Positions 1-9,034 of a stretch of DNA of 64,000 bases are shown here, in pieces. A program made the translations under genes and the position numbers. Every line of letters begins with the position of its first letter. The first letter of the stretch is position 1. The DNA comes from JALZUE01 sp051251725. Its GTDB lineage: Bacteria > Pseudomonadota > Gammaproteobacteria > Enterobacterales > Alteromonadaceae. The notes under the pieces were generated by a model that made no database searches, was not told the DNA's origin, and saw nothing but the letters and a program-made list of their open reading frames with translations. The stretch spans positions 1 through 64,000 of the forward strand of contig JBPOFN010000017.1 of the NCBI GenBank assembly GCA_051251725.1, given 5' to 3'.

Positions 1-17
1 TTTAAGTGGATATCAAG

Positions 18-62
18 GCGTTTTTTCGCACTAATAGCTGGCTATTAGTAGGAAAAACAACG
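18..62. repeat. Long imperfect hairpin in intergenic DNA
   Basis: Nine-base arms ACTAATAGC (30-38) and GCTATTAGT (41-49) are perfect around a 2-base centre. The flanks keep pairing with small mismatches: GTTTTTTC before and GAAAAAC after, then GCGTT and AACGC. No T-run follows on either strand, so it is not a standard terminator. It may be a dispersed intergenic element or the end of a neighbouring transcript. The rest of 63-245 holds no gene that I can support. Confidence 0.5.
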
Positions 63-245
63 CAGATAGGCGCTAAAATAGCATTATTGAGTAAAATAGC
101 TTAAACCGAATTCAGGTTACATTAGAATTAACAGAAAGGTTCAGCCTAATAAAAGACTCAATGTAGCGCTGAATTGAAAGAATAATCAGCTTAGTCGGTC
201 AATAAGTTAACCGGATAAATTAAGCGCCAATCAAGGAACAAGTAC

Positions 246-884
246 ATGAAAAATTTCATTATCATACCTATGCTGACAACACTGTTAACGCTGACCTCAG
301 GGTTTAGTGCCGCAAAAGAAATTGCTGCCGATGAAAACGCGGTTAGGCCATTATTAAACGGCCAGACAGTACCTAACATTATGGTGACCGATACCGACGG
401 CAAGCAACAACCGTTAAATCAGGTGTTAAATAAGCAGAAAACCATTTTATTTTTTTATCGCGGCGGCTGGTGTCCGTTTTGTAATACCCAATTAGGCCAG
501 CTTAAAAAAATTGAATCAAAGTTAGCAGATATGGGCTTTCAATTGATTGGTATTTCTACTGATGCTGCTGACGACTTAAAAGCAAGCTTGAACAAGCACC
601 AAGCCAGTTACCAATTATTATCTGATTACCATTCAAACATCAGCCAAGCGTTTGGTTTAGCTTATTTCACTTCCAAAGCAACCACTGACCGTTATGTCAG
701 CATGTTAAAATTAAAGAACCCCTTACAAAAAAACCAACAGCAAGAAGACCGCTTAGTACTGCCAGTCCCCGCGGTCTATATTGTTGACCAGCAAGGTATG
801 GTGCAATTTAATTATGTTAATCCAAATATCAAAGTCAGATTGCATGAAGAATTATTATTACAAGCAGCCAGTTTAGTTAAATAG
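246..884 (+). CDS. Exported peroxiredoxin-like (AhpC/TSA, redoxin) protein
   Basis: 212 residues. An N-terminal hydrophobic signal (about 1-23) points to export or anchoring in the periplasm. A thioredoxin fold follows, with the motif RGGWCPFCNTQLG: a CxxC pair at the place of the peroxiredoxin active site. The next stretch (LKKIESKLADMGFQLIGIST) is typical of the AhpC/TSA family. The likely role is thiol-dependent reduction of peroxide, or a thiol oxidoreductase function, in the envelope. The gene stands alone: nothing precedes it in the window, and a hairpin follows it. The family assignment is good; whether it is a true peroxidase or a disulfide reductase cannot be told from the sequence. 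Confidence 0.75.
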   Translation: MKNFIIIPMLTTLLTLTSGFSAAKEIAADENAVRPLLNGQTVPNIMVTDTDGKQQPLNQVLNKQKTILFFYRGGWCPFCNTQLGQLKKIESKLADMGFQLIGISTDAADDLKASLNKHQASYQLLSDYHSNISQAFGLAYFTSKATTDRYVSMLKLKNPLQKNQQQEDRLVLPVPAVYIVDQQGMVQFNYVNPNIKVRLHEELLLQAASLVK

Positions 885-918
885 CCTGAACTGTGAATCA
901 ATAATCTCAGTTCGCATC

Positions 919-967
919 AATCGATGAATGATGATTAAGTTATTAAGCATAATTCATCGATTTGACA
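919..967 (+). terminator. Hairpin downstream of the peroxiredoxin-like gene
   Basis: Perfect 11-base arms AATCGATGAAT (919-929) and ATTCATCGATT (952-962) enclose a 22-base loop. The hairpin is followed by TGACATTTTT. The long loop and short T-run make this a weak intrinsic terminator, or a regulatory hairpin ahead of fdhD. Confidence 0.4.
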
Positions 968-1073
968 TTTTTATCCTTAATGCTGGATAAACCGCCCTAT
1001 TGAGGACATATTAATAGTATTTTCTACAAATGATCTATTATTTCTTTAATGGCTCCGTATGTATAATGACTAG

Positions 1074-1976
1074 ATGACGAATTCGCTAAAAAATATATCT
1101 CCAGCAACGCCAAATGTTCATTCTGTGGCGAAAAAGTCTTATCGCCTAGATAATGATTCCTGCCAACTTGTCTACGATGACATTATCGTTGAAGAACCAT
1201 TACAAATTAATCTTTCGTGGTTTAATCCGGCACAGCAAAGTTATCAAACCAATGAACTCGCGGTAGTGATGCGGACACCCGGCAGCGATATTGAATTAGT
1301 GACCGGCTTATTATTTAATGAAGGCATTATTAAGCAGCGCCAAGATATTTTAGCCATTGCGCTTGCCTCAGAAGATGACCCAAATACCGGCAATCAATTA
1401 GAGATCGAATTAAGCAAAGCTATCACCATTGATTGGCAGGCTATATCTCGTAGTTTTGCCAGTTTATCCAGCTGCGGAATTTGCGGAAAAACGTCAATAA
1501 AATCACTCGCCTTAAAATCACATCAAAGCTTTAACACAGAAAAAAACTGGTTGAAAGTTAATGATATTCCCAAACTCAGTCAGGCCTTGAGCAATCAGCA
1601 AACGTTATTTAATCAAACGGGTGGAGTTCATGGCGCAGCTATTTTCCAAGCGGACCAATGGCTAGCTATTCATGAAGATATTGGCCGCCACAATGCCGTT
1701 GATAAAGTGATTGGCGATCTATTACAGCAGAATATCCGTTTAAACAAAGCCATTTTATTACTTACCGGCCGAGTAAGTTTTGAATTAATGCAAAAAGCCG
1801 TTATGGCCGCCATCCCTGTTGTTATCGCGATTGGTGCGCCCTCAAGTTTAGCTATCGCTGTCGCCAAACAATTTGATATTACCTTGATCGGTTTTAATAA
1901 ATTACAGCAATTTAATGTTTATCATGGCGATTGGCGCTTATTAAATGAATATTTACCAACTATTGAGCATGAGTAA
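1074..1976 (+). CDS. fdhD: Formate dehydrogenase accessory sulfurtransferase FdhD
   Basis: 300 residues, slightly longer than the usual 270-280 because of an N-terminal extension. FdhD passes sulfur from a cysteine desulfurase to the molybdenum cofactor of formate-dehydrogenase-type enzymes in the cytoplasm. The key pair is C134 and C137 in SSCGICGKTS, the conserved CxxC of the family. Further conserved stretches are GGVHGAAIF and HEDIGRHNAVDKVIG. The ATG lies 5 bases before the stop-to-start junction with the next gene, a molybdoenzyme of the FdhF/YdeP family that is its probable client. Co-transcription of the two is likely. Confidence 0.95.
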   Translation: MTNSLKNISPATPNVHSVAKKSYRLDNDSCQLVYDDIIVEEPLQINLSWFNPAQQSYQTNELAVVMRTPGSDIELVTGLLFNEGIIKQRQDILAIALASEDDPNTGNQLEIELSKAITIDWQAISRSFASLSSCGICGKTSIKSLALKSHQSFNTEKNWLKVNDIPKLSQALSNQQTLFNQTGGVHGAAIFQADQWLAIHEDIGRHNAVDKVIGDLLQQNIRLNKAILLLTGRVSFELMQKAVMAAIPVVIAIGAPSSLAIAVAKQFDITLIGFNKLQQFNVYHGDWRLLNEYLPTIEHE

Positions 1977-1981
1977 TTGAT

Positions 1982-4276
1982 ATGAGTATTAAAAAATATA
2001 CCGGCTCTGCTGGTGGTTGGGGCGCATTAAAAAGCACAGCCAAGCATCTATTAAAAAGTGAAAACATTGCACGTAACATCAAAAACCTGTTAAAAACCAA
2101 TCAAGATCACGGTTTCGATTGTCCCGGCTGTGCTTGGGGCGAAAAAGATGAACCTGGCCATTTTCGTTTTTGTGAAAACGGCGCCAAAGCGGTAAATTGG
2201 GAAGCAACCTCGCGCCGCGTTGATAGCAGTTTTTTTCAGCAATACTCAGTCTCTTGGTTAAATAAACAAAGTGATTATTACCTTGAATATCAGGGTCGAT
2301 TAGCAGAGCCGGTCAGTTATGACCCGGTCACCGATAAGTACCAAGCAATTAGTTGGCAGCAAGCCTTTGATTTAATTGCCAGTGAATTGAACCAACTGGA
2401 GAGCCCAGAACAAGCTGAATTTTACACCTCTGGCCGTGCTAGTAATGAAGCTGCTTTTTTGTATCAACTGTTTGTCCGCCGGTTTGGCAGCAATAATTTC
2501 CCTGATTGTTCTAATATGTGTCACGAAGCCAGTGGTATTGCTTTAACGCAATCCATCGGCATTGGTAAAGGCACTGTCACTATTGATGATTTTGAGTTTG
2601 CCGACGGGATTTTTGTCTTTGGCCAAAACCCGGGCACTAATCACCCTCGCATGTTAGATTCATTAAGCAAAGCAGCTCATCGCGGCGCCAATGTCGTCAG
2701 CTTTAATAATTTAAAAGAGCGCGGCTTAGAGCGCTTTACCAATCCGCAATCACCGAAAGAAATGCTGACCGGCGGCTGTGATATTACCAAGCAATATTTC
2801 ACCCCTAAATTAGGCGGCGATATGGCGGTAGTGCGCGGTATGGTGAAAATTCTGGCTGAGCGCCATCAAGTTGCATTAACTAACAAACAAAGTGTTTTTG
2901 ATCTTAATTTTATTGAAAAACACTGCCTTGGCCTTGATGAATATTTGGCTGAAGTAGCTGCCACCCCTTGGTCACATATTCTTGAGCAGTCGGGTTTATC
3001 CCAAAAAGAAATCAAACAAGCTGCTGATTTATATCAACAATCAGAAAAAGTCATCGTCACATGGGCGATGGGTATTACCCAACACAAACATTCTGTTGCG
3101 ATCGTACAAGAAATTACTAACTTACAATTATTGTTTGGCCAAATAGGAAAAATTGGCGCTGGTTTATGTCCAGTGCGCGGCCATTCTAATGTTCAAGGTG
3201 ATCGCACTATGGGCATTAACGAAAAACCCGAACCCGAATTTTTAGCGGGGATAGAACAAGCTTTTGGTTTTAAACCGCCGCAAAAACATGGCCATAATAC
3301 AGTTGAAGCCATTCAAGCGATGTTAGCTGGCCAAAGCAAAGTATTTATCGCCTTAGGCGGTAACTTTGTCGCTGCCACACCCGACACCCAGCTAACAAAG
3401 CAAGCACTTACTAACTGTAAATTAACTGTTAACATTGCGACTAAATTAAATAGAAGCCATTTAACACCAGGAAAAAAATCGCTGATTTTACCTTGCCTTG
3501 GCCGTACCGATATCGATATTCAAGCCAGCGGCGCCCAAGCTATTACAGTAGAAGATTCATTTTCTATGGTGCATGCTTCACAAGGTGTGGTTGATAGTGA
3601 CCGCGCTCAGATGCGCTCTGAACCTGCCATTATTGCTGGTATAGCCAATGCGACTTTAGGCGCTACGCCGGTCGATTGGTTAGCAATGGCCGATAATTAC
3701 GATTTGATCAGAGATGCTATCGCCAAAACCTTGCCGGCCTTTTATGATATGAATCAGCGCTTGAAAACCCCAGGTGGTTTTTACCTCGGTAATAGCGCCG
3801 CCCAGCATCAGTGGCAAACGGTTAGTAAAAAAGCGCATATTTGCACCAATAAATTACCAGAAGATATAGTGCCAGCGGCGATCAGAGCATTATCGAAGAA
3901 TAAGATTTTTGTTTTGCAAACTTTACGTTCGCACGATCAATACAATACCACCATTTATGGTTTTGAAGACCGGTATCGCGGTATCAGTGGTGAGCGCAAT
4001 ATTATTTTAATGCACCCCGACGACATCCAAGCTTTAAACTTTAAGGCACAAGAAATTGTTGATATTACCAGCTTATGGCCTGATGACACGGTTAGGAAAA
4101 TAGTTGGTTTCAAACTAGTGCCGTATGAAATTCCACTCGGTAATATTGCCGCTTATTTTCCAGAGGCCAATCCGTTAGTGCCGCTAGCCAGTAATGGCGA
4201 CTTAAGTGATACACCAACGTCAAAATCGATTGCGGTAATCATTGAAAAAAGCCAAGCAAGTTCAATAATAATCTAA
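1982..4276 (+). CDS. FdhF/YdeP-family molybdopterin oxidoreductase (formate dehydrogenase-like)
   Basis: 764 residues, the normal length of the FdhF/YdeP family. It is a cytoplasmic bis-MGD enzyme related to the formate dehydrogenase alpha subunit; the physiological substrate of the YdeP branch is not firmly known. An N-terminal Cys pair, C47 and C50, lies in FDCPGCAWGE. Molybdopterin-domain motifs include FTSGRASNEAAF-like YTSGRASNEA, the SNMCHEASG stretch and FVFGQNPGTNHPR. A C-terminal molydop-binding domain covers roughly residues 640-760. No selenocysteine codon is needed. It starts 5 bases after fdhD. Its own 3' end forms the left arm of a long hairpin. No electron-transfer subunit is encoded next to it. 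Confidence 0.88.
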   Translation: MSIKKYTGSAGGWGALKSTAKHLLKSENIARNIKNLLKTNQDHGFDCPGCAWGEKDEPGHFRFCENGAKAVNWEATSRRVDSSFFQQYSVSWLNKQSDYYLEYQGRLAEPVSYDPVTDKYQAISWQQAFDLIASELNQLESPEQAEFYTSGRASNEAAFLYQLFVRRFGSNNFPDCSNMCHEASGIALTQSIGIGKGTVTIDDFEFADGIFVFGQNPGTNHPRMLDSLSKAAHRGANVVSFNNLKERGLERFTNPQSPKEMLTGGCDITKQYFTPKLGGDMAVVRGMVKILAERHQVALTNKQSVFDLNFIEKHCLGLDEYLAEVAATPWSHILEQSGLSQKEIKQAADLYQQSEKVIVTWAMGITQHKHSVAIVQEITNLQLLFGQIGKIGAGLCPVRGHSNVQGDRTMGINEKPEPEFLAGIEQAFGFKPPQKHGHNTVEAIQAMLAGQSKVFIALGGNFVAATPDTQLTKQALTNCKLTVNIATKLNRSHLTPGKKSLILPCLGRTDIDIQASGAQAITVEDSFSMVHASQGVVDSDRAQMRSEPAIIAGIANATLGATPVDWLAMADNYDLIRDAIAKTLPAFYDMNQRLKTPGGFYLGNSAAQHQWQTVSKKAHICTNKLPEDIVPAAIRALSKNKIFVLQTLRSHDQYNTTIYGFEDRYRGISGERNIILMHPDDIQALNFKAQEIVDITSLWPDDTVRKIVGFKLVPYEIPLGNIAAYFPEANPLVPLASNGDLSDTPTSKSIAVIIEKSQASSIII

Positions 4277-4296
4277 TACGTTGAACTTGCTTGGCT
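4250..4296 (+). terminator. 16-bp stem terminator overlapping the end of the fdhF-like gene
   Basis: Arms AGCCAAGCAAGTTCAA (4250-4265) and TTGAACTTGCTTGGCT (4281-4296) are perfect complements with a 15-base loop that contains the TAA stop. The left arm is coding sequence for the last residues. It lies between convergent genes and may stop both. The T-run is poor. Confidence 0.6.
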
Positions 4297-4330
4297 GTTA
4301 ATAATATTTGTAACTAGTCGGAAAGCAAGG

Positions 4331-4687
4331 TTAAATTTTACTAATCACTGCAGATAGCTTACGACAGACTTTATCAGCATTGTCAGGGTGAAATAGATTA
4401 GTGCGCTCTGTACCTTGACAGCTTTTTTGATAAAACTTAGTGATCGAGTCCACAGAGCCGGTAATGGTTTTTAAATTTTTAAGTTCAGTATCAGAAAAGC
4501 CAATAAACTCATTTTTGAGCTCGTCATAAATACCATCTAAATTCGATTTAAAGGTAACTTTTGTCGATTTTGCCATAGTATCTAAAAATTCTGCTTTTTT
4601 ATCTTCATACCAATTATTCAACTCGGTATTTGGATAAAAATGCAAATATAATGCGATTCCAACAATTAAGATCAATATTTTTTTCAT
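4331..4687 (-). CDS. Hypothetical small membrane-anchored or exported protein
   Basis: 118 residues. The first 18 residues (MKKILILIVGIALYLHFY) form a positively charged start and one hydrophobic segment, so the protein is anchored in the inner membrane or exported. The remainder is charged and probably helical, with two cysteines late in the chain (CQGTERTN and DKVCRKLS) that could form a disulfide in the periplasm. I recognise no family. It is convergent with the molybdoenzyme gene and divergent from ccoG, whose promoter region must overlap its start. Length, signal and lack of shadowing by another gene support a real gene. Confidence 0.6.
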   Translation of the reverse strand: MKKILILIVGIALYLHFYPNTELNNWYEDKKAEFLDTMAKSTKVTFKSNLDGIYDELKNEFIGFSDTELKNLKTITGSVDSITKFYQKSCQGTERTNLFHPDNADKVCRKLSAVISKI

Positions 4688-4798
4688 GCTTTGCCATATA
4701 ATGTGAAGTACATCATTAAAAAAGAGTTATTGTCCGCTACTTTTTCAATTTTCAGCCTCAACAATATACGTCTAAAAGTCTCGAATCAAGGATTTAAT

Positions 4799-6250
4799 GT
4801 GAGCTCAGATAACAAGCCAGACGTGTCTCAAGACAAACTGGCAGCCCAGATCCCCGTAACTAACGTCAAAATTCACAACCCTAGAGCGAAACAAGATCAA
4901 GCCTATAATCCTCGTGATCAAATTTACGTTCGCAAGGTAACCGGTTTATATCAGCGCTTTCGTCGTAAAATGAATTTTGTTTTTTTGGGGGTTTTTGCTT
5001 TATTACCTTGGCTACAATTTAACGGTCAGCAAGCGATTTTATTTGATATTGCCGAGCAACGCTTTAACCTTTGGAGCTTAACCTTATGGCCGCAAGATTT
5101 AACCTTACTTGCATGGTTATTTATGTTAGCGGCATTTTTATTATTTTTTGTCACGGCCTTTGTCGGCCGGGTTTGGTGCGGTTATTTATGTCCACAAACC
5201 GTCTGGACCTTTATTTTTATTTGGTTTGAAGAAAAAATTGAAGGCACGGCTAATCAACGTAAAAAACTCGACAGCCGAAAAATGGACTTCAATAAATTTT
5301 GGCGTAAAGGTTTAAAACATTTTTGCTGGTTACTTTTCTCCGTTTTAACCTCACTGACCTTTGTGGGTTATTTTATGCCGATGCAAAATGCTTTTGTTGA
5401 TTTTTTCACTTTCAATATGTCTTTTGCTGCTGCCGCTACCGTGTGGTTTTTCACCTTCTGTACCTACGGTAATGCAGGCTGGATGCGTGAAATCATGTGT
5501 TTGCATATGTGCCCGTACGCGCGTTTTCAATCAGCAATGTTTGATAAAGATACAGTCACAGTTTCTTATGATTATAATCGCGGTGAAGGTCGCGGCCCCC
5601 GTGGTCGTAAACAAGATCCTAAAAGTTTAGGCCTTGGTGACTGTATCGACTGTAACCTGTGTGTGCAAGTATGCCCAACCGGTATCGATATTCGTAACGG
5701 CTTGCAATACGAATGCATTAATTGCGGCGCTTGTATTGATGCTTGTGATGGCGTGATGGATAAAATGAATTACGACAAAGGCTTAATTCGTTACACCACA
5801 GAAAACGAATTACAGGGTCAAAAAATCAACTTTTTCCGCTCTAAGCTAGTGGCTTATACTGCCATATTTACCGTTATGAGCGGCTTACTTATTTGGGAAC
5901 TTGCCAACCGCTTGCCTGTTTCGCTGGATATTATTCGTGATCGCACTGAATTAGCACGAGAAAATTTTAACGGTGAAATCGAAAATGTTTACACCTTAAA
6001 AATACTGAATAAAACCCAAACCAATAATATTTATCGGCTGCATGTTGAGGGTATTGAAAATACCAAATGGATTGGCGAACAAGAAGTCATGGTAGAAGCG
6101 GCTGCGGTTTTCACTTTACCCATTAGTATTGCGGTTGACCCTTATGATTTACCTAGCTATATGAATGACATTACTTTTGTGATTACACAGGTTTCACCGG
6201 AAAGTGATGTTACACTAAGCCAAGATAGTCACTTTTTTAATAAGCATTAA
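4799..6250 (+). CDS. ccoG: Cytochrome c oxidase accessory protein CcoG (RdxA/FixG)
   Basis: CcoG is an inner-membrane iron-sulfur protein needed for cbb3-type oxidase assembly, where it helps to reduce copper. I set the start at GTG 4799, because AAGGA at 4788-4792 sits 6 bases before it and the resulting 483 residues fit the family. The upstream in-frame ATG at 4691 would add 36 unlike residues. Visible parts are several membrane helices (about 50-190), the GRVWCGYLCPQTVWTF motif, two ferredoxin clusters (CIDCNLCVQVCPTG and CINCGACIDACDG), a late membrane helix, and a C-terminal Ig-like FixG domain. The oxidase genes are not nearby. Its stop overlaps the srkA start (TAATG). Confidence 0.93.
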   Translation: MSSDNKPDVSQDKLAAQIPVTNVKIHNPRAKQDQAYNPRDQIYVRKVTGLYQRFRRKMNFVFLGVFALLPWLQFNGQQAILFDIAEQRFNLWSLTLWPQDLTLLAWLFMLAAFLLFFVTAFVGRVWCGYLCPQTVWTFIFIWFEEKIEGTANQRKKLDSRKMDFNKFWRKGLKHFCWLLFSVLTSLTFVGYFMPMQNAFVDFFTFNMSFAAAATVWFFTFCTYGNAGWMREIMCLHMCPYARFQSAMFDKDTVTVSYDYNRGEGRGPRGRKQDPKSLGLGDCIDCNLCVQVCPTGIDIRNGLQYECINCGACIDACDGVMDKMNYDKGLIRYTTENELQGQKINFFRSKLVAYTAIFTVMSGLLIWELANRLPVSLDIIRDRTELARENFNGEIENVYTLKILNKTQTNNIYRLHVEGIENTKWIGEQEVMVEAAAVFTLPISIAVDPYDLPSYMNDITFVITQVSPESDVTLSQDSHFFNKH

Positions 6251-7236
6251 TGTCAGTATTTGATTTTACCTCACTTTCCCCCGACTTAATTCTTGATGGT
6301 ATTGAGTCGTTAGGGTTAAAAGTTGATAGCGGCCTATTACCGCTCAATAGTTACGAAAACCGTGTTTATCAGTTTCATGATGAAGACAAGGTTAAATACG
6401 TCACTAAATTTTATCGTCCGCAGCGCTGGTCGTTAGCTCAAATTCAAGAAGAACATGACTTTGCCCTTGAATTAGAACACGAAGAATTGCCCGTAGTTGC
6501 TCCACTGGTGATTGACGGCAAAACCCTATTTGAACATCAAGGTTATCACTTTGCGTTATTTCCTTGCCGTGGCGGCCGTATCTTTGAGGTTGATAATCTT
6601 AATCAATTAGAATGGATGGGGCGATTTGTTGGCCGTATTCACGCCATTGCCGCTAAACATTCATTTGAGCATCGCTTTACTCTTAATAGCCAAGAAATGT
6701 TGATTGACGCCCGTAATGAAATTAAACAGTCAAATTTCGTTTCCTCTTCTTTAGACTTGCCATTTTTTACGATCTTAGATCAAGTGGTTGAAGTGGCGCA
6801 TCAACAATTCCAGCAAAATAATAATGGTCAGCAAATTCGCTTACATGGCGATTGTCATGCCGGTAATATTTTATGGACTGATGCCGGACCACACTTTGTT
6901 GATTTAGATGATTGTCGTCAAGGGCCCGCTATTCAAGATCTTTGGATGATGTTATCAGGCGACCGACAACAACAACTGTTACAACTTGATACAATGTTAA
7001 TGGGCTATGAAGAGTTCTATTCATTTGAACAAAGTGAGTTAGTCCTGATAGAATCACTTCGCACTATGCGCGTAGTCAATTATATGGCATGGTTGTGTAA
7101 AAGATGGCAAGACCCTGCTTTCCCAAGAAATTTCCCTTGGTTTAATACTGAGAAATATTGGGAACAGCAAATTTTGATGCTCAAAGAACAAATGTCAGCA
7201 TTACAACAACCATCGTTAAGTTTATTACCGTATTAA
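6250..7236 (+). CDS. srkA: Stress response kinase SrkA (YihE)
   Basis: 328 residues, the same length as the Escherichia coli protein. It is an aminoglycoside-phosphotransferase-like Ser/Thr kinase that counters stress-induced death, including via the MazEF pathway in enterics. The catalytic loop is visible as RLHGDCHAGNILW, followed by the metal-binding HFVDLDDCRQGPA. The N-terminal lobe has KYVTKFYRPQRWS with the probable ATP-binding lysine. The ATG shares one base with the ccoG stop, so the two are translationally coupled. dsbA follows 29 bases later; the srkA-dsbA pairing is conserved across Gammaproteobacteria. Confidence 0.93.
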   Translation: MSVFDFTSLSPDLILDGIESLGLKVDSGLLPLNSYENRVYQFHDEDKVKYVTKFYRPQRWSLAQIQEEHDFALELEHEELPVVAPLVIDGKTLFEHQGYHFALFPCRGGRIFEVDNLNQLEWMGRFVGRIHAIAAKHSFEHRFTLNSQEMLIDARNEIKQSNFVSSSLDLPFFTILDQVVEVAHQQFQQNNNGQQIRLHGDCHAGNILWTDAGPHFVDLDDCRQGPAIQDLWMMLSGDRQQQLLQLDTMLMGYEEFYSFEQSELVLIESLRTMRVVNYMAWLCKRWQDPAFPRNFPWFNTEKYWEQQILMLKEQMSALQQPSLSLLPY

Positions 7237-7265
7237 TCGTATAGGCATATTAAGGAATGTTAAGA

Positions 7266-7928
7266 ATGAAGAAAATTTTCAGTGTTATCCTTGTAGTATT
7301 AACGGCTGTGATCGCCACAGTTTCATTTGTTGCAACCAGTTCTACTTACAAAGAAGGTGAACATTACACCACAGTCAGTGATGAAGTTAGTCGCCAACCC
7401 GAAGTCCGTGAATTTTTCTCATTTTATTGTCCGCATTGTTTTAAATTTGAACCATTTTTTGCAGACGTTAAAAAGCAATTACCAAGTGAAGTAAAATTTA
7501 TTCGTAACCACGTCGACTTTCTACGAGCAGCCTCTCCTGAAGTGCAGTTTATGCTAACTAAAGCTACTATTGTCGCTAAGCAACTCAATGTTGAAGAGCA
7601 AATGGTTAACAAGATATTTAATTATATCCACGTCCAAGGTGCCGCTTTTACCTCAGAGCGCGATATTCGTAACGTTTTTGTTTTAAATGGTGTTGACGGT
7701 GATGAGTTTGATAAAGCATTCAAAAGCTTCGCTTCTAATAGCCAAGCCAAACAACTGAAAAAAACACAAGATTATTACTCAAATAAACGTGCTATCACGG
7801 GTGTGCCCGCAACAATTGTTAATGGTAGATATCGCGTTAATATCCAAGCGCTTGATCGCGCTAACAACGACGCAACTGTTGCTGATTATGTAAAGCTGGT
7901 TAAATATTTACAGACTTTAGATAAATAA
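7266..7928 (+). CDS. dsbA: Thiol:disulfide interchange protein DsbA
   Basis: 220 residues from ATG 7266; AAGGA at 7252-7256 is 9 bases upstream, while the alternative ATG at 7257 directly abuts it. A signal peptide (MKKIFSVILVVLTAVIATVS) directs it to the periplasm, where it introduces disulfides into folding proteins. The thioredoxin-fold active site is FYCPHCF (CPHC, the classic DsbA pair), and the cis-proline loop is GVPATIVNG. The helical insertion lies between them. It is the last gene of a ccoG-srkA-dsbA run and is followed by a strong terminator. Confidence 0.95.
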   Translation: MKKIFSVILVVLTAVIATVSFVATSSTYKEGEHYTTVSDEVSRQPEVREFFSFYCPHCFKFEPFFADVKKQLPSEVKFIRNHVDFLRAASPEVQFMLTKATIVAKQLNVEEQMVNKIFNYIHVQGAAFTSERDIRNVFVLNGVDGDEFDKAFKSFASNSQAKQLKKTQDYYSNKRAITGVPATIVNGRYRVNIQALDRANNDATVADYVKLVKYLQTLDK

Positions 7929-7955
7929 TATTTAGATAAATAATATTTTTTCATT

Positions 7956-7984
7956 AAAAAAGGCGCGGTTAGCGCCTTTTTATT
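7956..7984. terminator. Bidirectional terminator between dsbA and hemB
   Basis: AAAAAGGCGC (from 7956) and GCGCCTTTTT pair across a GGTTA loop. A-run and T-run on the two sides let it act on both the dsbA (+) and the hemB (-) transcripts. Confidence 0.85.
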
Positions 7985-8020
7985 ATCTTTAAAAAATCAG
8001 TTCTGCCCGCAGGCTCACCG

Positions 8021-9031
8021 TTATTTATCTTCTTTTAACCATCTTGCTACTTGCTTAGCAAAATAGGTTAAAATACCATCAGCACCGGCGCGTTTAAAAG
8101 CTAATAAGCCTTCCATAACACAAGGTTTTTCAGCTAACCAACCATTTTGAATGGCAGCCATATGCATGGCATATTCACCGCTGACCTGATAAGCATAAGT
8201 CGGCACTTTAAAATTATCCTTAACTAAACGCACTATATCTAAATACGGCATGCCTGGTTTAACCATCACCATATCGGCACCTTCAGCAATATCTTGTGCA
8301 ACTTCGTGCAAGGCTTCGTCACTATTGGCCGGATCCATTTGATAAGAAAATTTATTGCCGCCCTTGATATTACCTGCCGAGCCAACCGCATCACGAAAAG
8401 GGCCATAATAATTAGACGCGTATTTGGCTGAATAAGCTAAAATTCGCGTATTAACAAAGCCATGTTCTTCTAGGATCTGGCGAATAGCACCAACGCGGCC
8501 GTCCATCATATCCGATGGCGCAACGATATCGGCCCCAGCTTGCGCATGCGATAACGCTTGTTTGACGAGAATATCTTTTGTCACTTCATTCAGCACATAA
8601 CCATCGTCGTCAATAATGCCGTCTTGTCCGTGAGTGGTAAAAGGGTCAAGTGCGACATCGGTAATCACCCCTAAGGTGGGAAACTTTGCTTTTATTGCTC
8701 TTACCGTACGTTGTGCTAACCCTTGTGGGTTATACGCTTCTTCCGCCATTAATGATTTTTTATCACTCGGCGTGACAGGGAAAATAGCAATAGCAGGAAT
8801 ACCTAAAGCGACTAACTCTTCGGCCTCAGCTAATAACAAATCAATACTTTTACGTTCAACACCCGGCATTGATGAAATAGGCTCTAATTGATTTTCGCCT
8901 TCAAGGACAAAAACCGGATAAATTAGGTCGTTCACTGTCAGTTGATTTTCAGCCATCAAACGACGTGAAAAATCATCTTTACGCATTCGGCGTAAACGAC
9001 GTGCTGGATATTGACCAAATGAATTCGTCAT
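8021..9031 (-). CDS. hemB: Delta-aminolevulinic acid dehydratase (porphobilinogen synthase)
   Basis: 336 residues. The enzyme condenses two 5-aminolevulinate molecules to porphobilinogen in cytoplasmic haem synthesis. The Schiff-base lysines are seen in ILAYSAKYAS and MVMVKPGMPYLD. The metal loop reads DVALDPFTTHGQDG: it lacks the cysteine triad of zinc-dependent enzymes and resembles the magnesium-type class described in Pseudomonas. The start MTNSFGQYPARRLRRMR fits the family. It is the last gene of a leftward run after tatD and a diguanylate cyclase, 3 bases downstream of the latter, so it is probably co-transcribed with it. Confidence 0.96.
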   Translation of the reverse strand: MTNSFGQYPARRLRRMRKDDFSRRLMAENQLTVNDLIYPVFVLEGENQLEPISSMPGVERKSIDLLLAEAEELVALGIPAIAIFPVTPSDKKSLMAEEAYNPQGLAQRTVRAIKAKFPTLGVITDVALDPFTTHGQDGIIDDDGYVLNEVTKDILVKQALSHAQAGADIVAPSDMMDGRVGAIRQILEEHGFVNTRILAYSAKYASNYYGPFRDAVGSAGNIKGGNKFSYQMDPANSDEALHEVAQDIAEGADMVMVKPGMPYLDIVRLVKDNFKVPTYAYQVSGEYAMHMAAIQNGWLAEKPCVMEGLLAFKRAGADGILTYFAKQVARWLKEDK

Positions 9032-9034
9032 CTC

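Noticed and set aside
885..1073. Molybdenum-cofactor riboswitch before fdhD
   Set aside because: Apart from one simple hairpin with a 22-base loop, no multi-helix structure could be recognised.
4691..4798. Longer N-terminus for ccoG from ATG 4691
   Set aside because: GTG 4799 has AAGGA at 6 bases, and the added 36 residues do not look like the family. The ATG at 4691 also nearly abuts the divergent gene's start.
5361..5630. 89-codon frame inside ccoG in another frame
   Set aside because: It is fully inside a well-supported gene with conserved iron-sulfur motifs.
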